Below, piece after piece: positions 41,783-49,990 of a stretch of DNA of 64,000 nt; within the stretch, counting starts at the first letter, position 1, and every line of letters starts with the position of its first letter. The stretch spans positions 1,060-65,059 of the forward strand of contig NZ_DIHC01000030.1 of the NCBI RefSeq assembly GCF_002419965.1, read 5' to 3'. The position numbers and the translations under genes were made by a program. The notes under the pieces are model-generated. The model was not told where the DNA came from, made no database searches, and saw only the letters and a list, made by a program, of their open reading frames with translations. The DNA comes from Pseudomonas sp. UBA5706. Its GTDB lineage: Bacteria > Pseudomonadota > Gammaproteobacteria > Pseudomonadales > Pseudomonadaceae.

Positions 41783-43081
41783 GTGAACCCTCTCCCTGTG
41801 TCCTTGCTGCGCAAGGTTTCCTGGCGGCTGCTGCCGTTCCTGTTGCTGATGTACATCATGGCGTTCCTGGACCGGGCCAACGTCGGCTTTGCCAAGCAGG
41901 CGTTTCAGGCCGATACCGGCATTGGCGACGCTGCGTTCGCCTTCGGCGCTGGCGTGTTTTTCGCCGGTTACGCCTTGCTGGAAGTCCCCAGCAATCTGAT
42001 CATGCACAAGGTCGGCGCGCGCTTGTGGATGTGCCGGATCATGGTGACCTGGGGCCTGATCTCTGCGGCCATGGTCTTCGCCCATACCGAAACCAGCTTC
42101 TATGTATTGCGCTTCCTTCTGGGGGTGGCTGAGGCCGGTTTCTTCCCCGGCGTGATCCTCTACCTGACCTACTGGTTTCCCGGCGCGGCCCGAGGTAAAG
42201 CCATGGGCTTCTTCTACTTCGGCGCGCCGCTGGCCTTTATCTGCGGCAGCCCGCTGTCGGGTTTGCTGCTGGAACTGGACGGCGTGCTGGGCACCCACGG
42301 CTGGCAATGGCTGTTTGCGGTCGAAGGGTTGATGGCCACGGCTGTCGGCATCTGGGCTTATTTCTATCTGGATAACCGACCTGCCGATGCCAAATGGCTG
42401 ACCCCCGCGCAGCGTACGCAACTTCAAGCGGTGCTTGATGCCGAGGACAGCCACAAGCAGTCCCACGGCAGCCTGCTCAAGGTCCTGTCACAACCTGCCG
42501 TGTTGTACCTGTGCCTGATTTATCTGCTGATCCAGGCCAGCGTGTATGGGGTGGTGTTCTATCTGCCGACACAGGTCGCCGGGTTACTGGGGACCAAGGT
42601 CGGCCTGACGGTCGGTCTGGTAAGCGCCGTGCCGTGGTTGTGTGCATTGCTGGCCGCCTGGAAGATCCCGAGCCTGGCCGACCGCACCGGCCGGCACCGC
42701 GCAGTAGCAGCCCTGACGCTGCTGGTCTCGGGTCTGGGCATTGCCGCGTCGGTCACATTCACCAGTGCGCTGCTGGGCATTCTGGCGCTGTGCTTCGCGG
42801 CGTCGGGGTTCATCGCCGTGCAACCGGTGTTCTGGACCTTCCCCGCCAGCTTTCTCGCGGGCTCCGCCGCAGCCGCCGCCATCGCCCTGATCAACGCCTT
42901 TGGCGCCCTGGGCGGGTTTATCGCGCCGATCCTGAAAAACTGGGCCGAAGGGACTTTTCACTCCCCGGCGGCCGGCCTCTACCTGCTGGCCATCACGACC
43001 CTGATCTCGGCTGTCTTGGTGATGGGCATTCGCCCTCCCCGTGCGGCAACGCCTCACCCGCAACCCACCTTCCAGCTCTGA
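41783..43081 (+). CDS. MFS transporter (anion/cation symporter family), probable rhamnonate or rhamnose importer
   Basis: This 432-residue protein has twelve helices and the ACS-family opening MYIMAFLDRANVGFAKQAF, then GYALLEVPSNLIMHKVGARL and the later GSPLSGLLLELDG. ACS members (GudP, DgoT, RhmT) import sugar acids with protons. It starts the operon of L-rhamnonate dehydratase, aldolase and lactaldehyde dehydrogenase. E. coli RhmT is likewise encoded with RhmD and RhmA, so L-rhamnonate is the best guess. The GTG at 41783 has AAAAAGGA upstream. The 273-bp gap before it carries a LysR box and very short reading frames of doubtful meaning. Confidence 0.84.
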   Translation: MNPLPVSLLRKVSWRLLPFLLLMYIMAFLDRANVGFAKQAFQADTGIGDAAFAFGAGVFFAGYALLEVPSNLIMHKVGARLWMCRIMVTWGLISAAMVFAHTETSFYVLRFLLGVAEAGFFPGVILYLTYWFPGAARGKAMGFFYFGAPLAFICGSPLSGLLLELDGVLGTHGWQWLFAVEGLMATAVGIWAYFYLDNRPADAKWLTPAQRTQLQAVLDAEDSHKQSHGSLLKVLSQPAVLYLCLIYLLIQASVYGVVFYLPTQVAGLLGTKVGLTVGLVSAVPWLCALLAAWKIPSLADRTGRHRAVAALTLLVSGLGIAASVTFTSALLGILALCFAASGFIAVQPVFWTFPASFLAGSAAAAAIALINAFGALGGFIAPILKNWAEGTFHSPAAGLYLLAITTLISAVLVMGIRPPRAATPHPQPTFQL

Positions 43082-43097
43082 GCAAAAGGAATCAATC

Positions 43098-44282
43098 ATG
43101 GCCACTCCTACCATCAAACACGTGCGTGCTTTCGTTCTTCGCGGTGGTGGCGCTGACTATCACGATCAAGGCGACGGCCACTGGATCGACGACCACATCG
43201 CCACGCCCATGAGCAAATATGCCGAGTACCGCCAGAGCCGTCGCAGCTTCGGCATCAACGTGCTGGGCACGCTGGTGGTCGAGATTGAAGACTGCGAAGG
43301 CAATGTCGGTTTTGCCGTCACCACCGGCGGCGAGCCGGCGGCGTACATCGTGGAGAAACACCTGGCGCGCTTCGTCGAAGGCGCCAGGGTTACCGATATC
43401 GAGCGCATCTGGGACCAGATGTACTTTGCGTCCCAGTACTACGGGCGCAAGGGCCTGGTGATCAATACCATTTCCGGTATTGACCTGGCGCTGTGGGATT
43501 TGCTCGGCAAAGTGCGTAAAGAGCCGGTGCACCAGCTGCTCGGCGGCGCGGTGCGCGATGAGCTGCAGTTTTATGCCACCGGCGCACGTCCCGACCTGGC
43601 GCAAAAGATGGGTTTCATCGGCGGCAAGCTGCCGCTGCACCACGGCCCCGCCGAAGGCGAAGAGGGCCTGCGCAAGAACCTCGAAGAACTGGCAGTGATG
43701 CGCGAGCGGGTGGCCAAGGATTTCTGGCTGATGCTCGACTGCTGGATGAGCCTGGACCTGAATTACGCCACCCGGCTGGCCCACGGCGCGCAGGCGTTCG
43801 GGCTCAAGTGGATTGAGGAGGCATTGTCGCCAGATGATTATTGGGGCTACGCCGCGCTCAAGAAAGCCGTTCCCACTGGCATGCAGGTCACCACCGGCGA
43901 GCATGAAGCCACGCGCTGGGGCTTTCGCATGCTGCTGGAAATGGGCTGCTGCGACATTATCCAGCCGGACGTCGGCTGGTGCGGCGGCATCACCGAACTG
44001 CTCAAGATCTCGGCGCTGGCCGACGCCCACAGCGCGATGGTCGTACCCCATGGTTCATCGGTCTACAGCTACCACTTCGTCGCCACGCGCACCAACAGCC
44101 CGTTCGCCGAATTTCTGATGATGGCGCCGAAGGCCGATGAGGTCGTGCCCATGTTCCACCCGCAGCTGTTGGGCGAACCAGTGCCCGAGAATGGTCGCAT
44201 GCGCCTGTCCAGACTCGATCAACCGGGCTTTGGCGTGACCCTTAACCCGGAATGTCAGCTGCATCGCCCTTACCAGCATTGA
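43098..44282 (+). CDS. rhmD: L-rhamnonate dehydratase
   Basis: The 394-residue protein is an enolase-superfamily dehydratase that tracks E. coli RhmD throughout: DYHDQGDGHWIDDHIATPMS, SFGINVLGTLVVEIED, QFYATGARPDLAQKMGFIGG, FWLMLDCWMSLDLNYATRLA (metal ligand Asp), KWIEEALSP and VTTGEHEATRWGF (Glu ligands), and VVPHGSSVYSYH with the catalytic His. It removes water from L-rhamnonate to give 2-keto-3-deoxy-L-rhamnonate. The ATG at 43098 has AAAAGGA upstream. Confidence 0.93.
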   Translation: MATPTIKHVRAFVLRGGGADYHDQGDGHWIDDHIATPMSKYAEYRQSRRSFGINVLGTLVVEIEDCEGNVGFAVTTGGEPAAYIVEKHLARFVEGARVTDIERIWDQMYFASQYYGRKGLVINTISGIDLALWDLLGKVRKEPVHQLLGGAVRDELQFYATGARPDLAQKMGFIGGKLPLHHGPAEGEEGLRKNLEELAVMRERVAKDFWLMLDCWMSLDLNYATRLAHGAQAFGLKWIEEALSPDDYWGYAALKKAVPTGMQVTTGEHEATRWGFRMLLEMGCCDIIQPDVGWCGGITELLKISALADAHSAMVVPHGSSVYSYHFVATRTNSPFAEFLMMAPKADEVVPMFHPQLLGEPVPENGRMRLSRLDQPGFGVTLNPECQLHRPYQH

Positions 44283-44342
44283 TCGCGCAGCGTTCGCCGC
44301 GTTGCGCACACTGGCTACTTTCGATTGCACAGGAACCCCACC

Positions 44343-45140
44343 ATGAAAATGCCCCGCAACACGTTCAAGGCCGCGCTGGCTAAAAACCAACCGCTCTATG
44401 GCATCTGGGCAGGTTTGGCCAGCGGTTATGGCGCGGAGATGACGGCCAGCTTCGGTTATGACTGGATGCTCATCGACGGTGAGCACGCGCCCAACACGGT
44501 GCCGTCGATTCTCGCCCAGTTGCAGGCCGCCGCACCCTACCCCACGGCACCGATCGTGCGCGCCGTCGGTCACGACCCGGTGCTGATCAAGCAGTTGCTG
44601 GACATTGGCACCCAGAGCCTGATGGTTCCCATGGTCGAGACCGCAGACCAGGCGCGGGCGCTGGTGCAGGCCACGCGCTATCCGCCCCATGGCATCCGCG
44701 GTGTCGGCGGCGGCCTGACCCGCGCCACCCGCTGGGACGCTGTACCTGACTACCTCAATACGGCGCATGAAGAGCTGTGCCTGATCGTGCAGGTCGAGTC
44801 ACGCACCGGCGTCGACAACGTGGCGCAAATTGCCGCCGTCGAGGGCGTGGATGCGGTGTTCATCGGTCCGGCGGATTTGTCCACCGGACTGGGGCACATC
44901 GGCAATCCGTCCCATCCCCAGGTACAGGAAAAAATCCGCCACGCCATCGATGCCACCCTCGCCGCTGGCAAGGTCAGCGGCATTCTGGCCCCTGCCGAAG
45001 AAGACGCACGTCGCTATCAGCGCTGGGGCTGCCAGTTCATCGCCGTGGCGATCGACATCAGCCTGATGCGCCAGGCCGCGCTGAGCAATCTGGCGCGCTA
45101 TCGCGACACCGAACAACGCCCGGCATCGAAGACTTACTGA
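44343..45140 (+). CDS. rhmA: 2-keto-3-deoxy-L-rhamnonate aldolase (HpaI/RhmA family)
   Basis: This 265-residue class II aldolase has the HpcH/HpaI barrel: FGYDWMLIDGEHAPNT, QSLMVPMVETADQARALVQA with the metal-binding Glu, PPHGIRGVGGGLTRATRW with the catalytic Arg region, and DAVFIGPADLSTGLGHIGNP with the Asp ligand. It splits 2-keto-3-deoxy-L-rhamnonate into pyruvate and L-lactaldehyde. The sequence could also be HpaI (4-hydroxy-2-oxoheptanedioate aldolase); location between rhmD and the lactaldehyde dehydrogenase gene decides for RhmA. CAGGA precedes the ATG. Confidence 0.9.
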   Translation: MKMPRNTFKAALAKNQPLYGIWAGLASGYGAEMTASFGYDWMLIDGEHAPNTVPSILAQLQAAAPYPTAPIVRAVGHDPVLIKQLLDIGTQSLMVPMVETADQARALVQATRYPPHGIRGVGGGLTRATRWDAVPDYLNTAHEELCLIVQVESRTGVDNVAQIAAVEGVDAVFIGPADLSTGLGHIGNPSHPQVQEKIRHAIDATLAAGKVSGILAPAEEDARRYQRWGCQFIAVAIDISLMRQAALSNLARYRDTEQRPASKTY

Positions 45141-45158
45141 TTGCAAAGGAGCCAGACC

Positions 45159-46592
45159 ATGACCTCAGCACCGGTTTACCAGAATTACATCAACGGCGAG
45201 TTCGTTCAGAGCGCCGAGCATTTCGAGGTGCTCAACCCGGCCACCGGCGCCCTGCTAGCCCGGGTTCCGGCTTCGAACGCCGACGAGGTTGATCGTGCCC
45301 TGGCCGCCGCACGCTCGGCGCAAGCGGCATGGGGCCGCCGCCCGGCCAATGACCGCGCAGGCTACCTGCGCAAGATCGCCAGCAAGCTGCGGGAAAACGT
45401 CGCCCACCTTGCCCGCACCATCACTCTGGAGCAGGGCAAGATCTATGGGCTGGCCGAGGTCGAGGTGAACTTTACCGCCGACTATCTGGACTACATGGCC
45501 GAGTGGGCCCGGCGCATCGAAGGCGAGATCATCACCAGCGACCGTCCCGGCGAAAATATCTTCATGTTCCGCAAACCGTTGGGCGTGGTCGCGGGGATTC
45601 TGCCGTGGAATTTCCCGTTCTTCCTGATCGCCCGGAAAATGGCTCCGGCGCTGGTAACCGGCAACACCATCGTGATCAAGCCTAGCGAGGAAACCCCCAA
45701 CAACTGCTTCGAGTTCGCGCGGCTAGTCGCGCAAGTGGATCTTCCACCCGGCGTATTCAACGTGGTCAGCGGCGATGGCCGAGTGGGAGCCGCACTGACG
45801 ACGCATCAGCAAGTGGACATGATCAGTTTCACCGGCAGCGTGGAAACCGGCGCGCGAATCATGAGTGCTGCGGCGCCTAACATCACCAAGCTGAACCTTG
45901 AGTTGGGCGGCAAAGCGCCTGCCATCGTGCTGGCCGACGCGGACCTGGATCTGGCAGTCAACGCCATCCGCGACTCGCGGATCATCAACACCGGCCAGGT
46001 GTGCAACTGCGCGGAACGGGTGTACGTCGAACGCCGGATGGCCGATCAATTCATCGACCGGATCAGCGCCGCGATGGCAGCGACGCGCTATGGCGATCCG
46101 TTGGCCGATGCGTCGGTGGAGATGGGCCCGCTGATCAACCGCCAAGGGCTGGAAAGCGTCGCGGCCAAGGTGAAAAAAGCCCAGGAGCAAGGCGCGTCGC
46201 TGATCACCGGCGGCCAGATCGCCGATCTCGGCCAAGGCTTTCACTTTCAGCCGACAGTGCTGACCGGATGCACCGCCGAGATGGACATCATGCGCAAGGA
46301 GGTGTTTGGTCCGGTGTTGCCGATCCAGATCGTCGATGACCTGGACGAAGCCATCGCCCTGGCCAATGACTGCGAGTACGGGCTGACGTCCTCCCTGTAC
46401 ACCCGCGACTTGAGCAAGGCCATGCATGCCATTCGCCAGATCGATTTCGGCGAGACCTACATCAATCGGGAAAACTTCGAAGCCATGCAAGGCTTTCATG
46501 CAGGCGTTCGCAAATCCGGTGTTGGCGGTGCAGACGGCAAGCACGGCCTGTATGAATACACTCACACCCATGTGGTCTACCTGCAGGCTTGA
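45159..46592 (+). CDS. aldA: Lactaldehyde dehydrogenase
   Basis: The 477-residue aldehyde dehydrogenase closely follows E. coli AldA: VEVNFTADYLDYMAEWARRI, EGEIITSDRPGENIFMFRKP, GILPWNFPFFLIARKMAPAL, the active-site Glu in LELGGKAPAIVL and Cys in NTGQVCNCAERVYV, and NRENFEAMQGFHAG. It oxidises L-lactaldehyde from the aldolase step to L-lactate with NAD+. AAAGGAG precedes the ATG at 45159. It ends the plus-strand rhamnose operon before a large hairpin. Confidence 0.92.
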   Translation: MTSAPVYQNYINGEFVQSAEHFEVLNPATGALLARVPASNADEVDRALAAARSAQAAWGRRPANDRAGYLRKIASKLRENVAHLARTITLEQGKIYGLAEVEVNFTADYLDYMAEWARRIEGEIITSDRPGENIFMFRKPLGVVAGILPWNFPFFLIARKMAPALVTGNTIVIKPSEETPNNCFEFARLVAQVDLPPGVFNVVSGDGRVGAALTTHQQVDMISFTGSVETGARIMSAAAPNITKLNLELGGKAPAIVLADADLDLAVNAIRDSRIINTGQVCNCAERVYVERRMADQFIDRISAAMAATRYGDPLADASVEMGPLINRQGLESVAAKVKKAQEQGASLITGGQIADLGQGFHFQPTVLTGCTAEMDIMRKEVFGPVLPIQIVDDLDEAIALANDCEYGLTSSLYTRDLSKAMHAIRQIDFGETYINRENFEAMQGFHAGVRKSGVGGADGKHGLYEYTHTHVVYLQA

Positions 46593-46594
46593 TC

Positions 46595-46637
46595 TTGCAT
46601 TCAGGGGCCGTACCGCCCGGGCGGCACCTGAACGCAA
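46595..46637 (+). terminator. Bidirectional hairpin between aldA and the converging dehydratase gene
   Basis: A long imperfect palindrome pairs TTGC, TTCAGG and GCCG on the left with CGGC, CCTGAA and GCAA on the right. Its centre includes the perfect 12-base palindrome CCGCCCGGGCGG (46613-46624). It starts three bases after the aldA stop and lies before the stop of the minus-strand gene at 46666. Confidence 0.65.
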
Positions 46638-46665
46638 GCGTGAGCGTACCTGCGCCTACCCGGCC

Positions 46666-47622
46666 CTAGCCGAGAATCTTTACATACACGTCCTTATCGA
46701 CGTTGCCACCGGACAGGATCACGCCAACCTGCTTGCCCCGCATCGCCTCACGTTCCTGCATCAACGCGGCGAGGGCCGACGCTCCTGCCCCCTCTGCCAG
46801 ATTGTGAGTGTCGGTGTAATAGACCCGCATCGCCTCAGCAATCTCGGAGTCTGTCACCGATACGATGCGCGCCGCACCCGCGGCATAGATGCGCAAAGCC
46901 TCAGGCACCGGTTTGCGCACCGCCAGGCCATCGGCAAACGTGTCGGCCGAGTCCGTTTCGCGCAGCTCGCCAGTTTCGACCGACTGTTTGGCCGCATCCG
47001 CTTCAGAGGAGACCACACCGACCACATCGGTGCTCAGGCCGAGCGCGTCCCGCGCGGCAATCACCGCGCAGATGCCCGAGCCGCAACCGATGGGCACATA
47101 CACCGTATCCAGCGCAGGCGCTGCGTTGAACAGCTCAAGCGCATAGGTGGCCACACCCTTGACCAGCTCCGGGTGGAAGGCAGGCACCAGAAACAGACCC
47201 TGTACTTTCGCCAGGCGCATCGCCTGCTCACGGGCTTCGTCGAAGTCTTCGCCAAACTCGATGACCTCGCCGCCAAAACCGCGCATGGCGATGTTCTTCT
47301 CCCTGGAATTGCCCACCGGCACCACGATCACGGCGCGCATCCCCACTGCCCGCGCGGTCATGGCCACACTTTGCCCGTGGTTGCCGCGGGTCGCCGCGAT
47401 GACGCCTTGCGTGCCCGGATAGGCGCACTTGAGCCAGCGCATGAAGGTGATGCCGCCACGAACCTTGAAGGCGCCGGTGGGCGTATGGTTTTCGTGCTTG
47501 ACCCAAACCGTGCAGTCCAGACGCCGGGCAAGCAGCGGCCATGCATACTGTGGCGTGGCTGGCATCACTTGATACACATGGCGTGCGGCCTCTTCGATCT
47601 GTTCGCGGGTCAGGTTGTACAT
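46666..47622 (-). CDS. Threonine/serine dehydratase-like PLP enzyme
   Basis: This 318-residue protein is a fold-type II PLP enzyme: HENHTPTGAFKVRGG with the Schiff-base Lys, AATRGNHGQSVAMTARAVG (phosphate-binding Asn region), VYVPIGCGSGICAVIAARDA (PLP phosphate loop) and ILSGGNVD at the end. It is of catabolic TdcB length, without a C-terminal ACT domain, so it should not be feedback-inhibited in the IlvA way. It would deaminate L-threonine, L-serine or 3-hydroxyaspartate to a keto acid. The ATG at 47622 has GGAGG six bases upstream; a longer frame overlaps the divergent regulator gene. Confidence 0.87.
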   Translation of the reverse strand: MYNLTREQIEEAARHVYQVMPATPQYAWPLLARRLDCTVWVKHENHTPTGAFKVRGGITFMRWLKCAYPGTQGVIAATRGNHGQSVAMTARAVGMRAVIVVPVGNSREKNIAMRGFGGEVIEFGEDFDEAREQAMRLAKVQGLFLVPAFHPELVKGVATYALELFNAAPALDTVYVPIGCGSGICAVIAARDALGLSTDVVGVVSSEADAAKQSVETGELRETDSADTFADGLAVRKPVPEALRIYAAGAARIVSVTDSEIAEAMRVYYTDTHNLAEGAGASALAALMQEREAMRGKQVGVILSGGNVDKDVYVKILG

Positions 47623-47715
47623 AGTGTCCTCCGGTTTTTTGCCCAGTCTAGGCGGCGGTGAGGCGAGGCGGCTTTCAAAAAACCGACCTGACCTTTCTTC
47701 CGAACCCTGAGTACT

Positions 47716-48522
47716 ATGGCCAGCATGAACCCAAGCGATCATTCCGAATTTCCTGCCAGCAGCGACCCGGTCCGACGAGCCGAGGCCGGCCCGTGGCTGA
47801 TCGAGTTGCTGCCGGCCGGTGCTTATGAAGCGCGCTACGTGGCGCAGCGATCGGCCGTGGGTTTCGCCTTCGACAGCCAGCGCGGTGTGCACGCGATCGG
47901 CAGCGACCGGATTCGCCCGTTCGACGCCGTTCCCAACGGGTTGGCCTTCGTGCCTGCGGGCTGCGACGTGTTCTCCCAGTCCCGCAACGGTGGCGAGTAC
48001 CTGCGCGTGCTGCGCGAGGATGGCATCGCGCTGGCAGGCCCCCATGCGTTCAACAACATGATTGATTTACCAGCCATCCACCTGGCCCGGCGCATGCGTA
48101 ATGCACTGCTCAAGGCCTCGCCGGACGATGACTGGGAGGGTTGGGCTCTGGCGTTAGTGGAGCGCATGGCGAACGATCAGACCTCGTCGATCCCTGGGCG
48201 AAGTTCGCTGACCGCGCGCAGGTTGCGGCTGCTTGATGAATACATGGATGCGCAACTGGCAGGGCCTATCAGCGTGCAGGACATGGCGAGCCTGCTGAGG
48301 TTATCCGAAGGGTATTTGATGCGCGCGTTTGCCCAGGCCACCGGTAAAAGCCCGCACAGTTATCTGATCGACCGCCGCATCGCCCGCGCCCGGACCCTGC
48401 TGCGCAACCCTCGGCAGGGGCTGGCGGACATCGCCCAGGCCTGCGGCTTCGCTTCGCAGGCGCACATGGCGACCACCTTCAAACAGCGACTGGGCGTAAG
48501 CCCTAAAGCCTTGCGGGCCTGA
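47716..48522 (+). CDS. AraC-family transcriptional regulator
   Basis: The 268-residue protein has an N-terminal sensing domain of unclear type and a C-terminal AraC double helix-turn-helix (about 165-268): SVQDMASLLRLSEGYLMRAF, SPHSYLIDRRIARARTLL and ADIAQACGFASQAHMATTFK. It is divergent from the dehydratase gene, with 93 bp between, and may control it. The effector is unknown. The start at 47716 is uncertain; an ATG three codons later is equally possible because no strong ribosome-binding site is seen. Confidence 0.85.
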   Translation: MASMNPSDHSEFPASSDPVRRAEAGPWLIELLPAGAYEARYVAQRSAVGFAFDSQRGVHAIGSDRIRPFDAVPNGLAFVPAGCDVFSQSRNGGEYLRVLREDGIALAGPHAFNNMIDLPAIHLARRMRNALLKASPDDDWEGWALALVERMANDQTSSIPGRSSLTARRLRLLDEYMDAQLAGPISVQDMASLLRLSEGYLMRAFAQATGKSPHSYLIDRRIARARTLLRNPRQGLADIAQACGFASQAHMATTFKQRLGVSPKALRA

Positions 48523-48550
48523 GCTGCACGCTCTTGGCGTGGCAGACCAT

Positions 48551-49963
48551 TCAGCGCAAACCGAGCGCAGCCAACTGGCCGGCAACCTCGTGCGCAATAG
48601 CCGCATGGTCAGTGGCCAACAACCTGCCGCCGCGCTTGAGCACGCGCCCCTCCACGATCACCGTATCCACATCCGCAGGCGTCGCCGACTGCACCACGCT
48701 GGCATAAGGGTCGATGACCGGCGTCATCCCCACTCCACGAGCGTCGATCAGGGTCAGGTCGGCACGTTTGCCGGGGCTGATCGAGCCAATCTGCGAACCC
48801 AGACCCATGGCATTCGCGCCGCCCTGGGTGGCCCAGAACAACACATCCCGGGCCGTCACGGCCTGCTCGTTACCACTTATGCCGACGGCCAGGTTGAGCA
48901 GCGTTTGCATCACCATGAACGGGTTGGCGTTGCCACTCAGCACCAGCGTGTCAATACCCAGGGTGATGGGGATTTTCGCTCGGTGCAGCGCGTCCACCTG
49001 CGCCAGGCCATAGCCCACGCGCATTTCAGTCAGCGGCGTGAGACACACCGAGGCACCTGACTGAGCGATGGTGGCGATGTCCTGTGCGTCGACATGAGTG
49101 GCATGCACCAGTTGCACGGAGGGCCCCAGTACCCCGTTGTCCGCCAACTGCTGCAGGGCTTTTTCCTTCTGGGCTTTTGCCGTCACCGCAATGTGTGTGG
49201 AAATCGGCAGGCCATTGGCTTTGGCAAACGCGAATTCCGGCGCCCATACCTCAGGCTGGGTGCGCTCCGGCCCGCGAATCGCCATCCCCAGATCCACAAG
49301 GGAGGCAGGCATCGATTGAAGCTGAGCGTGCACTCGCTGGATATCGGCAACATCCATCGCCGCTGTGGCGTCCAGATCCTGGGCATAGCCATACCAGAAC
49401 CGGCCTCGCAGGCCGCTCTGGCTCATCGCGCTCAATTCAGCCTGGGCGAATGCCGGAGTGCGCAAATTATGCGCCCAGTTGTTCACCGTGGTGATGCCGC
49501 CATTAATGGCTTCCAGCAGGCCGAGCCGAACACCCAGCGCCGACATCTCTGGGGTGAAGCGTTTGCTGACCGCCAGTTGCGATTTAAAGAAAGCCTCAGC
49601 ACCTGGCGCCGGCGCGCTGTTGCGCAACAGGCTATTCCACAGATGCCAATGGCTGTCCACCAGCCCGGGGATGAGGATCATCCCCGTGGCGTCGATCACC
49701 TCTGCGCCCTCGCTCGGCAAGCCTTTGCCGAGGGCCACGATACGACCGTTGCGCAGCCGTACATCGGTGTCGTTCATCACCGCGGCGCCAAGTTCCATGC
49801 TGAGCACAGTGGCATGGCGAATGAGCAGATGCGCAGGGCCGCTCGCCAGCGGTTGATCCGTGGCCAGCTCGGCGGCCCCGACAGCGGGCAGTGCCAAACC
49901 GGCGCCGACCGTGGCGCCGAGCTTGAGCAGTGTTCTTCGGTTCAGGCGTGCGTCGTCCGGCAT
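48551..49963 (-). CDS. Tat-exported amidohydrolase (cytosine deaminase/TrzA-like)
   Basis: This 470-residue protein has a twin-arginine signal (LNRRTLLKLGATVGAGLALP) and then an amidohydrolase domain: GLVDSHWHLWNSLLR with a His-x-His metal site (HWH), GITTVNNWAHNLR, PISTHIAVTAK, VQLVHATHVDAQDIA, and ITLGIDTLVLSGNANPF with the catalytic Asp. It resembles the ATZ/TRZ and cytosine-deaminase group, which deaminate or dechlorinate ring compounds. Export is unusual for that group. The neighbouring gene upstream also encodes a Tat substrate. Substrate not known. Confidence 0.83.
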   Translation of the reverse strand: MPDDARLNRRTLLKLGATVGAGLALPAVGAAELATDQPLASGPAHLLIRHATVLSMELGAAVMNDTDVRLRNGRIVALGKGLPSEGAEVIDATGMILIPGLVDSHWHLWNSLLRNSAPAPGAEAFFKSQLAVSKRFTPEMSALGVRLGLLEAINGGITTVNNWAHNLRTPAFAQAELSAMSQSGLRGRFWYGYAQDLDATAAMDVADIQRVHAQLQSMPASLVDLGMAIRGPERTQPEVWAPEFAFAKANGLPISTHIAVTAKAQKEKALQQLADNGVLGPSVQLVHATHVDAQDIATIAQSGASVCLTPLTEMRVGYGLAQVDALHRAKIPITLGIDTLVLSGNANPFMVMQTLLNLAVGISGNEQAVTARDVLFWATQGGANAMGLGSQIGSISPGKRADLTLIDARGVGMTPVIDPYASVVQSATPADVDTVIVEGRVLKRGGRLLATDHAAIAHEVAGQLAALGLR

Positions 49964-49990
49964 TCGAACCTCGCTCGGGATCGTCAGGTT

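Noticed and set aside
46666..48045. Longer version of the dehydratase starting at 48045
   Set aside because: It would run through the divergent AraC gene; ATG 47622 with GGAGG upstream gives the family's normal length.
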